From NCBI RefSeq assembly GCF_004345645.1, contig NZ_SLWS01000015.1, positions 170,381-234,380 of the forward strand: DNA of 64,000 nucleotides, given 5' to 3'. This document shows, in pieces, positions 8,425-17,351 of this stretch (the first letter of the stretch is position 1; each line of letters starts with the position of its first letter). Source of the stretch: Actinocrispum wychmicini (lineage in GTDB: Bacteria; Actinomycetota; Actinomycetes; Mycobacteriales; Pseudonocardiaceae). Below the pieces are notes generated by a model, which saw only the letters and a list, made by a program, of their open reading frames with translations, was not told where the DNA came from and made no database searches. The position numbers and the translations under genes are program-made.

Positions 8425-10461
8425 TCAGCGCAGGCCGTTGCGGCGGGCCACCGCGACCAGCAGCGCGGGGTCGTCGGAGATGATCCCGGTGACACCGAGG
8501 TCGATCACGTGCTGCATGGTCGCCTCATCGTCCACTGTGTACGGAACAGTCTTGATGCCGTACCTGGTCAGCAGGGTCGGGGCGTCCGGCCCGAAGTAGT
8601 ACGCCGGGTCGGTGCGCAGGTACCAGTCCGCGTTCGGCGCCTTGGTCTGGTGCGGGTCGTCGACCTGCCAGTTCGGCGAGATCGCCGACGCGCCGGCGGC
8701 ACGGGCGAGCTTGCCCAGGTCCTTGAACTTCCACCAGTCCAGCCCACCGGTCCACGGGCTCTGCACCGACGGGTCGCCGTACACGGCCTGCAGTGAGCAC
8801 TCGTCCGCGAGGGTCTTGCACTCCTCCGGGCCGTACTGCCAGATCAACGCGACCGTGTCGATCCGCGGGTCGATCGCGTGCGACAGCCGGATCGTGCGCC
8901 AGTCGAACGACTGGATCGTCGCCCGGTGCGCGAAGCCGGCCGCCTCGATCGCGCCGACCAGCTGGAAGGTGAACTGCCAGTAGGACGCGGTCTCCTGCGG
9001 CGCGATCGGGCTGAGCTTGGTCTCGATGTTCATCGCGACGTCGGTGCGGCCGCTCGACTTCACCAGGTCGAACACCTCGGCCAGGGTCGGGATGCGGGTC
9101 CCGGGGAACGCCACCTGCTTCGGGAAGTCCGGCAGCGTCTTGGTGCCGCAGTCCACGGTCTTGACCTGCGCCAGGGTCAGCTGGCGGAGGAACTTGCCGA
9201 CGTACGGGAACAGCGGGTCGCCCGGCCTGGCGGGTTTGGTGTCGATACAGTGCGCGCCGTTGATGAACCGGTCGTGGTTCACCACCATGACGTTGTCCTT
9301 GGTGATGCCGATGTCCATCTCCAACGTGGACACATCGGGCAGGCCGAGCGCGTAACTGAAGGACACCAGGGTGTTCTCTGGACGAAGGGCACGGCCACCG
9401 CGGTGGGCCTGGATGTCCAACGGCGACGCGTAGCCGCGCGGCAGCCGGAACCCGCGTGACTGCAGCACGGTCCGCAGCACGTCCGGGTAGTCGGTGATCA
9501 GGCCGTCCACGCCGTCGTCGATGAGCTTGTTCATGGTGGGCACGTCGTCGACGGTCCACGGGATGACCTTGATGCCGTTGTCGTGAGCGTGCCGGACCAT
9601 GTCCTTGGTGACGTACGGGACATAGCCCGGGTCGCCGACGTGCCCGCCCTGCGGGGTGCCGTGCACTGGCGAGAACGCGTACGCCCCGAACGACTTGATG
9701 GCCGCGATCGGGTCGCCGCCGAAGTCGTCGATGTCCAGGCCGCCCAGCCACGGCGACCGGCCCGGCTGGCCGGTCTGCAGGAAGTCGATGTTGGTCAGCG
9801 CGACCAGCGGCAGCTTCGGGTCGACCTGGCGCATCCGGATCAGCGAACCCCAGTCGAACGACTGGATGGTGACCCGGCGCTCGAACCCGGCCTTCCGGAT
9901 CTCCGCCGCCGCGACCTGCACGAACTGTTCCCGAGGCGCGGTCTCCTGCGGCGCGCCGGCCTCCACCTTGGTCTCGACGTTCAGCCGCACGTCGTCCGCG
10001 CGATACTTCTTCACCAGGTCGAACACCTGGCTCAGCAGCGGCATCCGGGAGCCGGGCGAGATCACCTGGTTGGGGAAATCACGCAGCTTCTTCGAGCCGC
10101 AGTCCAGGGTCTCGACCTGCGCGAACGTCAGGTCCTTCACGTACTTGCCGACGTACGGGAACAGTGGGTCGCCCGCGGTGACCGGCTGGGTGTCCAGGCA
10201 CTTGCTCCCGTCCACCTTCCGGTCGTGCGTCACCACCGCCTGACCGTCCTTGGTGATCTGCAGGTCCAGCTCCAGCGTGCGCACGCCGAGCCGGATCGCG
10301 TTGCCGAACGAGCTCAGCGTGCTCTCCGACCGCAGGCCGATACCGCCGCGATGGGCCTCTAGATCAAAGTCACCACGCCAGGGGTGGGCCTGGGCCGGCG
10401 CCGCCGTCACCAGGCCGGCCACCACGGCGATGGTGGTCAAGCTTCCGATCCGTCTCCTCAT
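8425..10461 (-). CDS. exported glycerophosphodiester phosphodiesterase with two tandem GDPD domains
   Basis: GDPD enzymes cut glycerophosphodiesters to glycerol 3-phosphate and an alcohol. This 678-residue protein starts with a signal peptide (MRRRIGSLTTIAVVAGLVTAAPAQA) and carries two full-length GDPD domains, roughly 30-330 and 345-678. Both keep HRGG, an acidic ExD motif (ELDLQITKD; EMDIGITKD) and the H-D-R (THDRK; NHDRF). Domain 1 has SEST where the family has ENT; domain 2 has the canonical PENT. The repeats also share the block GDPLFPYVGK followed by CG.K.L.DFP, so the protein arose by internal duplication. The ATG at 10461 is chosen for the signal peptide; the frame opens upstream at 10500. 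Probably acts on lipid- or teichoic-acid-derived diesters outside the cell. Confidence 0.93.
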   Translation of the reverse strand: MRRRIGSLTTIAVVAGLVTAAPAQAHPWRGDFDLEAHRGGIGLRSESTLSSFGNAIRLGVRTLELDLQITKDGQAVVTHDRKVDGSKCLDTQPVTAGDPLFPYVGKYVKDLTFAQVETLDCGSKKLRDFPNQVISPGSRMPLLSQVFDLVKKYRADDVRLNVETKVEAGAPQETAPREQFVQVAAAEIRKAGFERRVTIQSFDWGSLIRMRQVDPKLPLVALTNIDFLQTGQPGRSPWLGGLDIDDFGGDPIAAIKSFGAYAFSPVHGTPQGGHVGDPGYVPYVTKDMVRHAHDNGIKVIPWTVDDVPTMNKLIDDGVDGLITDYPDVLRTVLQSRGFRLPRGYASPLDIQAHRGGRALRPENTLVSFSYALGLPDVSTLEMDIGITKDNVMVVNHDRFINGAHCIDTKPARPGDPLFPYVGKFLRQLTLAQVKTVDCGTKTLPDFPKQVAFPGTRIPTLAEVFDLVKSSGRTDVAMNIETKLSPIAPQETASYWQFTFQLVGAIEAAGFAHRATIQSFDWRTIRLSHAIDPRIDTVALIWQYGPEECKTLADECSLQAVYGDPSVQSPWTGGLDWWKFKDLGKLARAAGASAISPNWQVDDPHQTKAPNADWYLRTDPAYYFGPDAPTLLTRYGIKTVPYTVDDEATMQHVIDLGVTGIISDDPALLVAVARRNGLR

Positions 10462-10501
10462 GGGCCGGATGCTTTCAACAGGATGTGACGGGCAGCCCAC
10501 G

Positions 10502-10546
10502 GTTCAGCCAACTCTCGGCGCTGAACTGCCAAGTTGCTCGACTTGG
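10502..10546 (-). other. paired hairpins downstream of tnpB: candidate element end / guide RNA scaffold
   Basis: Two perfect stems lie 69-113 bases beyond the tnpB stop: ACTTGG/CCAAGT (10529-10546, 6-base loop) and GTTCAGC/GCTGAAC (10502-10526, 11-base loop). In IS200/IS605-type elements the TnpB guide RNA covers the 3' end of tnpB and ends at the right end of the element. The location fits, but the boundary is not defined here. Confidence 0.35.
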
Positions 10547-10614
10547 TCGTTCACACCGAGTCGCGTTCACCGTGCACCGCTGGCTGCAGGCGCTCGGGAC
10601 GCATCCACTCACCC

Positions 10615-11763
10615 TCAGGTGGGTGCGGGTGTGTTGGCGAACACCCACGCGCGCCGTGCCCGGTTTCGGACGTTGACGGCGGCGACGTGGTCGGCTGGGC
10701 CAGCGAGACCGCACCGACGACAACAGAAATCGCCCCTGGCAGGACGGTTGTTCCGCGCGGTGTGCCCGCATCGCGGACACATCTGCGACGTGTAATGCGC
10801 ACTCACCAAGATCACCGGCACGCCGGCGCGGCGGGCTTTGTAGGTGATCAGGTGCCCCAGGTGGTGAAATGACCAGCCCGAGAGAGTGGCCCGCTGGTCA
10901 CGCGGGAGCCGTACCCGGTCGCGGATCCCCCGGAGTTCTTCCAGGGCGATCCCGCGCACGGTGCGTTGCGCGACGGCCACTATCTCCTTCGACACCTTGT
11001 GATTGACATGACTCGCGTGCCGCGCCTCCCGACGCGTACGTCGCTTCAGACGTCGCGCAGCGGAGCGGGTGCCTTTGGCTTGGAGTTCAGCTCTCTTGCG
11101 CGCCGCCCACCGGCGGTATCTGAGAAGGCGGCGCCCCTGATGGTCATGCCCATCGCTGGTGGTGGCGATATGCACGATTCCCCGGTCGACACCGATCCAG
11201 TCGGTAGGGCTGACCTGGTCGGCCTCCGGTACCTCGCAGGTAGTGAGGAGCAACCACATGCCATCCCGGCACACCAGGTCGGTTTCTCCTCGCCGATACC
11301 GCCGAAGGACCTCGACCTGGTTAGGGTGTCCGGCATACCGCACGTGTTTGAGCCGCCCGTTCACCGTCCAGATCGAAACCGTGCTTCTGTCGTGCTGCCA
11401 AGAGAGGCATCTGTCGTCAAACGGATGCGCAGCTGTCACACGGAAGGTGACTGGCACCGCCTCGGCCTTTGCGCGTCGCTCAGAGTTTCGGCTGTCCTTC
11501 TCGCCGGCACAGAAAGACGCCCGGAACGAGGTGTAGGCGTTGACAACCTTCTTGATCACGTGCTGCGCGGCTTGCGCTCCCAACCCACGATCCTTCAGGT
11601 TGCCGTAGGTGTGCTTCCGCAGCGCGTACTCGTGAAACGTCCTGCGCTCGAACGCGACCTGCGACACCCAGTTCGCTGCTTCGTTACAGGACCGCAGCGT
11701 GGACGCCAAAGCCGCCGCTTGGGCGGCATCCGGCAGCAGCCTGACCTGCACGACCAGCTTCAC
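10615..11763 (-). CDS. tnpB: TnpB-type RNA-guided nuclease (IS200/IS605-family OrfB), solitary
   Basis: The product is about 382 residues from the GTG at 11763 (MKLVVQVRLLPDAAQ). It has an OrfB helix-turn-helix start, a RuvC nuclease with all three acidic residues visible (Asp in IGVDRGIVHIA, Glu in GIALEELRGIRDR, Asp in PADHVAAVNVRNRA), and a four-cysteine zinc finger, CPRCG and CRRCG. TnpB enzymes cut DNA guided by an RNA made from the end of their own element. No tnpA is next to it, so it is either an IS1341-type element moved in trans or a stranded copy. The frame extends to 11832, but the early part is not TnpB-like. Base composition is slightly less GC-rich than its neighbours, consistent with transfer. 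Confidence 0.92.
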   Translation of the reverse strand: MKLVVQVRLLPDAAQAAALASTLRSCNEAANWVSQVAFERRTFHEYALRKHTYGNLKDRGLGAQAAQHVIKKVVNAYTSFRASFCAGEKDSRNSERRAKAEAVPVTFRVTAAHPFDDRCLSWQHDRSTVSIWTVNGRLKHVRYAGHPNQVEVLRRYRRGETDLVCRDGMWLLLTTCEVPEADQVSPTDWIGVDRGIVHIATTSDGHDHQGRRLLRYRRWAARKRAELQAKGTRSAARRLKRRTRREARHASHVNHKVSKEIVAVAQRTVRGIALEELRGIRDRVRLPRDQRATLSGWSFHHLGHLITYKARRAGVPVILVSAHYTSQMCPRCGHTARNNRPARGDFCCRRCGLAGPADHVAAVNVRNRARRAWVFANTPAPT

Positions 11764-11940
11764 GTGATCATCGTGGCATGGATCACCAGGATCGGATCGC
11801 GGCTTTGACCTCCACGATCGGGTGATCGACATCCTTCATTCAATGTTTCATCGGACTACCCCGAAAGGCGGTTTGCGCGGTAACCCATCACCGGGTTGGC
11901 TGTCATCCCGTAAACTATTCACAGGCTTGTGGGAGTCCTT

Positions 11941-14900
11941 GTGTCACTCAGACGTGCCCTCATCGCCGTACCGCCGTTACTCCTGTTGGGGCTGGCCGCC
12001 CCTGTTTCCGCAGCTCCCCTGTTCGACGTCCCCGGGGTGGCGTCGACTGTCAGTGCCGTCGATCCGGCGCACCGGATCGAGACCGCCCGCACCACCCGGC
12101 CGGTGGCGCCGGGGGTCAGTTTGAGTTCGTTCGACTGGTACGAGTCCGGTGCCGCCGGGGGCTGGGTCCGCGGCGACTCGCTCACGGTGGACCTGGGGGC
12201 CGGGACCACCATCGACTACCTCTCCCCGGGTCATGTGACCGAGGCCGCGCCGGTGTCCGCCCAGGCCGGCGCGAAGCACGCGGTCGCGGCGATCAACGGG
12301 GACTTCTTCGACATCAACAACTCCGACGCGCCGGAAGGTGTCGGCGTGCAGTCCGGCACGCTGGTGAAGTCGCCGGAGTCCGGGCACAACCGGGCGGTCG
12401 GCATCGACGCGGCCGGTATCGGCCGGGTGATGGAGATGTTCTTCGACGGCACGCTCACGCTGCCGGCCGGCACCGCGAAGCTGTCCCAGTTGAACAGCGC
12501 CCGGATCGACCAGGACGGCATCGGCGTGTTCAACCCGATGTGGGGCACGTACTCCCGGGACCGCGCCACCCAAGGGGCCGGTAGGACGGCCGAGGTGCTG
12601 GTGGTCAACGACGTGGTGACCGACGTCCGGGCCAAGGCGGGCGCGGACCCGATCCCCGCCAACGGATACGCCCTGGTCGGCCGAGAGGCGGGCGCCGACA
12701 CCCTGGCCGGGCTGCATGTGGGTGACCACGTGAAGGTCGACTACTCGTCGCGGACGAGTGACGGCAGCAAGCCGCGCGCCGCGATCGGCGGCAACCAGTT
12801 GCTGATCCAGAACGGCCAGATCGTCGCGCCGGACGACCCGCTGCACCCGCGGACCGCGGTCGGGTTCTCCCAGGACGGCAAGAAGATGTTCCTGTTGACT
12901 GTGGACGGTCGGCAGGGCGCGTTCCTGCTCGGGCTGAACCTCAAGGACCTCGCGTCGGTGCTCAGGGAGATGGGCGCGTACAACGCGTTGAACCTGGACG
13001 GCGGCGGCTCCACCACGATGGTCGCCCGCGAGCCCGGCAGTGCGGCGCTGGATGTGCAGAACACGCCGTCGGACGGCTCGGAGCGGCTGGTGCCCAACGG
13101 GTTGGCCCTGTACGCGCCGGCCGGCAGCGGGAAGCTGACCGGGTTCTGGGTGCGGCCGGTGAGCGACCCGGGCAAGGCACCCGGTGCCAACACCATCCCC
13201 GGCGGCCGGCCGGACCGCGTCTTCCCCGGCCTGACCCGCCGGATGGAGGCCAATGCCTACGACGAGACCTACGGTCCGGCGAAACCGGGGCCGTTCTCCT
13301 GGCAGGCGAGGGACAACGGCTGGGTCGGCGCGGACGGCGTCTTCCACGCCACGCACAGCGGGTCCGCGAAGGTGACCGCGCGGCGCGGGAAGGTCAGCGG
13401 CGACTACACACTCACCGTGCTGGGATCCCTGGCACGGATCGCGCCGACCACGAACCGGTTGAGCCTCACCGCGTCGGGGGCGACCGGCACGGCCGGGATC
13501 GTCGGCTTCGACGACGCCGGCTTCACCGCGCCGATCGAGCCCGCGGACATCAAGCTGGACTACGACCACGACCTGCTGGACGTCACCCCGACCGCGGACG
13601 GCACCCTGCAGGTCAAGGGCCGCAAGGACCTCGGCTCGAACGTGATCACCGCGACGGTCGGCTCCCGCGTCACCAAGATCGCCGTGACGGTCGGCCTGGA
13701 AACGCGGACCATCGCCGCGTTCGACGACGGCGCCGCGTGGAAGTTCGGCTCCGCCAGGGGAACCGGCTCGGTCGCCCCGGTCCCGAACGGACACACGGGT
13801 GCCGGGTTGAAACTGTCGTACGACTTCTCGCTGTCCACCGGCACGCGCACGGCGTACGCGATCCCGCCGACGCCGATCAAGGTCGACGGCCAGCCGCTGG
13901 CGCTCGGCGCGTGGGTGTACGGCAACGGCAAGGGCGAGTGGACGGCGTTCACCGTGCTCGACAACCAGGGCTCGGCGAAGTCGCTGTACGGTCCGTACAT
14001 CACGTGGACCGGCTGGAAGTACCTGGAGATCCCGGTGCCGTCGGACATGGCGTTCCCGATCTCGGTCAGCCGGTTCTACACGATCGAGACGAAGGCGAGC
14101 GCGCAGTACACCGGCGAGGTGCTGATCGACGACTTCGTCGCCAAGGTGCCGCCGTCCGTGCAGATCCCGGCCGACCCGGTGGTCCAGGACCCGGTCGTGG
14201 TGCAGGACGGGAACCTGAACGGCAAACAGTGGCGGTTCGCGGTGATGTCCGACGCCCAGTTCGTGGCCCGTGCCCCGGACAGCGACTACGTCAAGGCCGC
14301 CCGCCGCACCTTGCAGGAGATCAAGGCGCAGCGTCCGGACTTCCTGATCATCAACGGCGACTTCGTGGACGAGGCCGCGCCCGAGGATCTCGCGCTGGCG
14401 CACCGGATCCTCAACGAGGAACTCGGCGATTCACTGAAGTGGTACTACGTGCCGGGCAACCACGAGGTGATGGGGCCGGGCACGATCGACAACTTCCGGC
14501 GCGAGTTCGGCATCACGAACCAGACGTTCGACCACAACGGCACCCGGTTCGTCCTGTTGGACACGTCGTCGTTGACGATCCGGGGCGGCGGCTTCGACCA
14601 GACCGCGATGCTCAAGAAGGCACTGGACTCGGCCAGGACGGACCGGTCGGTCAACTCCGTCGTGGTGCTGGAGCACGTGCCGCCGCGGGATCCCACGCCG
14701 GAGAAGGGCAGCCAGCTGAACGACCGGATGGAGGCGGCCATGCTGGAACAGTGGCTGGCCGGTTTCCAGCGGGACACCGGCAAGGGCGCCGCGTTCGTCG
14801 GGGCGCACGTCGGCGTGTTCAACGCGTCCCATGTGGACGGTGTGCCGTACGTGATCAACGGCAACTCCGGCAAGGCCCCCGCGGGCGACAGCACCCTCGG

Positions 14901-15285
14901 CGGCTTCACCGGCTGGACCATGTTCGGCGTGAACGACCGTAAGGGACGGGACTGGCTCGCCGCGGAGATCCGGCCCCGGGTGGACGCGTTGACCGTCAAC
15001 GCGCCCACCGTGATCGGCCTGAACGAACGCCCGAAGGTCACCGCGTCGCTCACCCAGGGCACCCGGCAGGTCCCGGTGGCGTACCCGGTGAGCTACGACT
15101 GGACGGCGTCGCCGAACGTGCTCATCGGCGACTGGCGCGACTGGCGTCCATGGGACATCGCCCGGCTCGACCCGCGGACCGGCGAGATCACCCCGCTGTG
15201 GCCGGGCACGTTCACCCTCGCGGTGACCGTCAACGGCGTGACGCAGAAGTCCACCGTGCGGATCGCCCTGCACAAGGCGGCCTGA
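11941..15285 (+). CDS. exported phosphodiester glycosidase / calcineurin-like phosphoesterase
   Basis: A secreted protein of 1114 residues. The GTG at 11941 has GGGAG 5 bases before it and gives a signal peptide (MSLRRALIAVPPLLLLGLAA). Domains in order: an NAGPA-type phosphodiester glycosidase domain (about 90-390; VAAINGDFFDIN and NLDGGGSTTM are its signatures); Ig-like and carbohydrate-binding-like beta domains (about 400-750); and a calcineurin-like metallophosphoesterase (about 760-1020) with metal-binding motifs SDAQF, INGDFVD, PGNHE and the late GAHVG. A further beta domain ends the protein. It probably removes sugar-phosphate or phosphodiester groups from surface glycans or phospholipid debris. 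It stands near the secreted GDPD with only tnpB between. A terminator follows. Confidence 0.9.
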   Translation: MSLRRALIAVPPLLLLGLAAPVSAAPLFDVPGVASTVSAVDPAHRIETARTTRPVAPGVSLSSFDWYESGAAGGWVRGDSLTVDLGAGTTIDYLSPGHVTEAAPVSAQAGAKHAVAAINGDFFDINNSDAPEGVGVQSGTLVKSPESGHNRAVGIDAAGIGRVMEMFFDGTLTLPAGTAKLSQLNSARIDQDGIGVFNPMWGTYSRDRATQGAGRTAEVLVVNDVVTDVRAKAGADPIPANGYALVGREAGADTLAGLHVGDHVKVDYSSRTSDGSKPRAAIGGNQLLIQNGQIVAPDDPLHPRTAVGFSQDGKKMFLLTVDGRQGAFLLGLNLKDLASVLREMGAYNALNLDGGGSTTMVAREPGSAALDVQNTPSDGSERLVPNGLALYAPAGSGKLTGFWVRPVSDPGKAPGANTIPGGRPDRVFPGLTRRMEANAYDETYGPAKPGPFSWQARDNGWVGADGVFHATHSGSAKVTARRGKVSGDYTLTVLGSLARIAPTTNRLSLTASGATGTAGIVGFDDAGFTAPIEPADIKLDYDHDLLDVTPTADGTLQVKGRKDLGSNVITATVGSRVTKIAVTVGLETRTIAAFDDGAAWKFGSARGTGSVAPVPNGHTGAGLKLSYDFSLSTGTRTAYAIPPTPIKVDGQPLALGAWVYGNGKGEWTAFTVLDNQGSAKSLYGPYITWTGWKYLEIPVPSDMAFPISVSRFYTIETKASAQYTGEVLIDDFVAKVPPSVQIPADPVVQDPVVVQDGNLNGKQWRFAVMSDAQFVARAPDSDYVKAARRTLQEIKAQRPDFLIINGDFVDEAAPEDLALAHRILNEELGDSLKWYYVPGNHEVMGPGTIDNFRREFGITNQTFDHNGTRFVLLDTSSLTIRGGGFDQTAMLKKALDSARTDRSVNSVVVLEHVPPRDPTPEKGSQLNDRMEAAMLEQWLAGFQRDTGKGAAFVGAHVGVFNASHVDGVPYVINGNSGKAPAGDSTLGGFTGWTMFGVNDRKGRDWLAAEIRPRVDALTVNAPTVIGLNERPKVTASLTQGTRQVPVAYPVSYDWTASPNVLIGDWRDWRPWDIARLDPRTGEITPLWPGTFTLAVTVNGVTQKSTVRIALHKAA

Positions 15286-15290
15286 CCGGA

Positions 15291-15325
15291 CGCGAGGGTG
15301 TCGACTTGGGGTCGACACCCTCGCG
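15291..15325 (+). terminator. perfect 15-bp hairpin terminator
   Basis: CGCGAGGGTGTCGAC pairs perfectly with GTCGACACCCTCGCG around loop TTGGG, 5 bases after the stop of the phosphodiester glycosidase gene. Confidence 0.85.
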
Positions 15326-15359
15326 ACCTACCGCGAGTAGGCTCGTGGTGGAGGTCGCG

Positions 15360-16217
15360 ATGGATCACAGAATCACCTCGTTCAGCCGCGACGGCCTGAC
15401 GTTCGACGTGGCCGACCAGGGGCCGTTGGACGGCGAGATCGTCGTGCTGCTGCACGGGTTCCCGCAGACGGCCGCGTCCTGGTCGGCGCTGGCGCCGTTG
15501 CTGCACGCCGAGGGCTACCGAACGCTCGCGCCGAACCAGCGTGGCTATTCACCCGGAGCGCGGCCACGGGGTCGACGCGCCTATCGGATGTCCGAACTCG
15601 TCGAGGACGTCCTCGCCCTGTACCGGGTGACTGGCGCGGACCGCGTGCACGTGATCGGTCACGACTGGGGTGCCGCGGTGGCGTGGATGCTGGCCGCGCG
15701 GCGACCGGAGGTGGTCGCCACCCTCACCGCGTTGTCCGTGCCGCACCCGGCCGCGTTCCTGAAGTCCATGGTGACCAGCGGCCAGGCCGTCAAGTCCTGG
15801 TACATGGTGTTCTTCCAGCTGCCCTGGCTGCCCGAACTGCTCGTGCGCCTGGCCCACCGGTACGGGCGGGACCGGGCGATCAAGGTCAACATGGCCAGCG
15901 GGCAGACCGCCGAGAACGCGGCCAGGGACATCGACTTCCTGTCCGGTTCCGGTGCCCTCACCCCAGCCATCAACTGGTACCGGGCGATGCCGCTGAGCAG
16001 CCCAGGCCAGACCAGGCAACCGGTCCGGACCCGGACCATGCTGGTCTGGGGCGATCAGGACGTCGCGCTGGGCCGCAAGGGCGCCGAACTGACCCGGGAC
16101 TACGTCGCCGGGCCGTACACGTTCCACGCCCTGCCCGGGGTCGGGCACTGGATCCCGGAGCAGGTGCCCGACCAACTCGCCGAATTCCTGCGCCCGCATC
16201 TGGCCGCGGCGACCTGA
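15360..16217 (+). CDS. alpha/beta hydrolase (epoxide hydrolase-like)
   Basis: A 285-residue alpha/beta-hydrolase. It has the oxyanion motif HGFPQTAASW, the nucleophile elbow GHDWGAAVAW (Asp nucleophile, as in epoxide hydrolases and haloalkane dehalogenases), an acid in WGDQDVAL and the catalytic His in GVGHWIPEQ. The Asp nucleophile and HGFP motif favour epoxide hydrolase over esterase; the substrate is unknown. The ATG at 15360 has GGAGG about 6 bases before it; the frame is open further upstream inside the preceding gene and terminator, which is not credible as coding. Convergent with the gene at 16226-16942. Confidence 0.9.
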   Translation: MDHRITSFSRDGLTFDVADQGPLDGEIVVLLHGFPQTAASWSALAPLLHAEGYRTLAPNQRGYSPGARPRGRRAYRMSELVEDVLALYRVTGADRVHVIGHDWGAAVAWMLAARRPEVVATLTALSVPHPAAFLKSMVTSGQAVKSWYMVFFQLPWLPELLVRLAHRYGRDRAIKVNMASGQTAENAARDIDFLSGSGALTPAINWYRAMPLSSPGQTRQPVRTRTMLVWGDQDVALGRKGAELTRDYVAGPYTFHALPGVGHWIPEQVPDQLAEFLRPHLAAAT

Positions 16218-16225
16218 TCCACGCA

Positions 16226-16942
16226 TCAGACCACCCCGAGAAAGCCGGGTGTGGGCAACCCCATCTGCGTGCAGAAGGTCTCGTTCAGGCCGAGCAGCTC
16301 CGCCATCGGCACCGGCCGCCTGCTGGTGGCGGCGAGATCGTCGTGGGCTTCCTTGGACCACAGGAACGGGACCACGGACATGCCCTGCGTCGGCGCCAGC
16401 CCGGCGACCTCGTCCTGCCAGCCAGGCCATCGCAGACCCGCGTAGAACTGTTCCAACCGGCCGGCCAGCACCCAGTCCACCCACGTGCCGTACCCCATGC
16501 CCAACGCCTCCCACTCCAGGGAGTCCGGCGCGAAGAACGCGATCTGGCCGGGCTCGCCGGGCCGGCCGGCCGACGCCGGGTCGTACCCGTTGAGCACGAA
16601 CACCCCGCCGACGACGTCATGTCCGACCACGAAACCGCCCGGCGGACGCCATCCGGGATCGACCTCACCGGGAAACCGGTTGACCGTCGCCAACCCCGGC
16701 ATCGCTCCCCCACCACCGCCGTAGATCCGCAACCACCCGCCGTCCACGACCACCCCACCGGTGTGCAGAACCACGGCACCGAGCACGGACCGCGCGGTCA
16801 CCTGCAACTGCAGCAGGCAGGCCCGTCCCTGTTCCCCTTCGCCGGCAAGGACATCCACCCGCGCCGGACTGCTCGCGAACTCCTCCCGCAACGAAGGCCA
16901 CACCGGATCATCGACGTCGACGAGCTCGCTCAGGTCACGCAC
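16226..16942 (-). CDS. DUF2625-like protein
   Basis: A soluble 238-residue protein that resembles the DUF2625 family: RDLSELVDVDDPVWPSLREE start, Gly-rich LRIYGGGGGAMPGL, and the block WVDWVLAGRLEQFYAGLRWPGW. No catalytic motif can be named and function is unknown. GTG start. It lies 7 bases downstream of the small monooxygenase-like gene on the same strand, so the two probably form a short operon. The family assignment is from memory of its pattern, hence moderate confidence; that it is a real gene is more certain. Confidence 0.75.
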   Translation of the reverse strand: MRDLSELVDVDDPVWPSLREEFASSPARVDVLAGEGEQGRACLLQLQVTARSVLGAVVLHTGGVVVDGGWLRIYGGGGGAMPGLATVNRFPGEVDPGWRPPGGFVVGHDVVGGVFVLNGYDPASAGRPGEPGQIAFFAPDSLEWEALGMGYGTWVDWVLAGRLEQFYAGLRWPGWQDEVAGLAPTQGMSVVPFLWSKEAHDDLAATSRRPVPMAELLGLNETFCTQMGLPTPGFLGVV

Positions 16943-16949
16943 TCACCGA

Positions 16950-17288
16950 TCATTCCAGAGCGGCCCGCTCGAAGCCGTACGCGCGTTCCACCCTGGCGAC
17001 TTCGATGTAGTAGTCCGCATACCACTTCCGGCGCCCAAGTCGTTGCGCCTCAATGTGTTCGGTCTGTCGTTTCCACGCGGTGATCGACTCCGCGTCGCGG
17101 TAGTAGATCACCGTGAGCTCGCGTCCGTCGGCCCCGGTCTGGGACTGCCGGCCGAGATAGCCGGGCTGCCGCACGCTCAGTTCCGCCATCCGGACCGCCA
17201 TGGCGTCGTAGGCTTCCTGGTCGTCGCCGGTGAGTGCGCTGGTGATGATGACCGCATAGTACGGCGGTTCTGGCCTGGTGTTCGACAC
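16950..17288 (-). CDS. antibiotic biosynthesis monooxygenase-like (ABM) domain protein
   Basis: A 112-residue single-domain protein with the dimeric ferredoxin-like pattern of ABM proteins: YYAVIITSALTGDDQEAYDAM, then QPGYLGRQS, ELTVIYYRDAESITAWKR and HIEAQRLGRRKWYADYYIEVARVER. Members include small monooxygenases and haem-degrading enzymes, but most stand-alone copies are uncharacterised. GTG start (MSNTRPEPP). Upstream partner of the DUF2625-like gene. Confidence 0.8.
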   Translation of the reverse strand: MSNTRPEPPYYAVIITSALTGDDQEAYDAMAVRMAELSVRQPGYLGRQSQTGADGRELTVIYYRDAESITAWKRQTEHIEAQRLGRRKWYADYYIEVARVERAYGFERAALE

Positions 17289-17351
17289 TTCCGGATCCTA
17301 GGAACCGGTCGGCGGCCCCCGCCAACGATTTCCGCCGGCGAGGGCCGTGGC

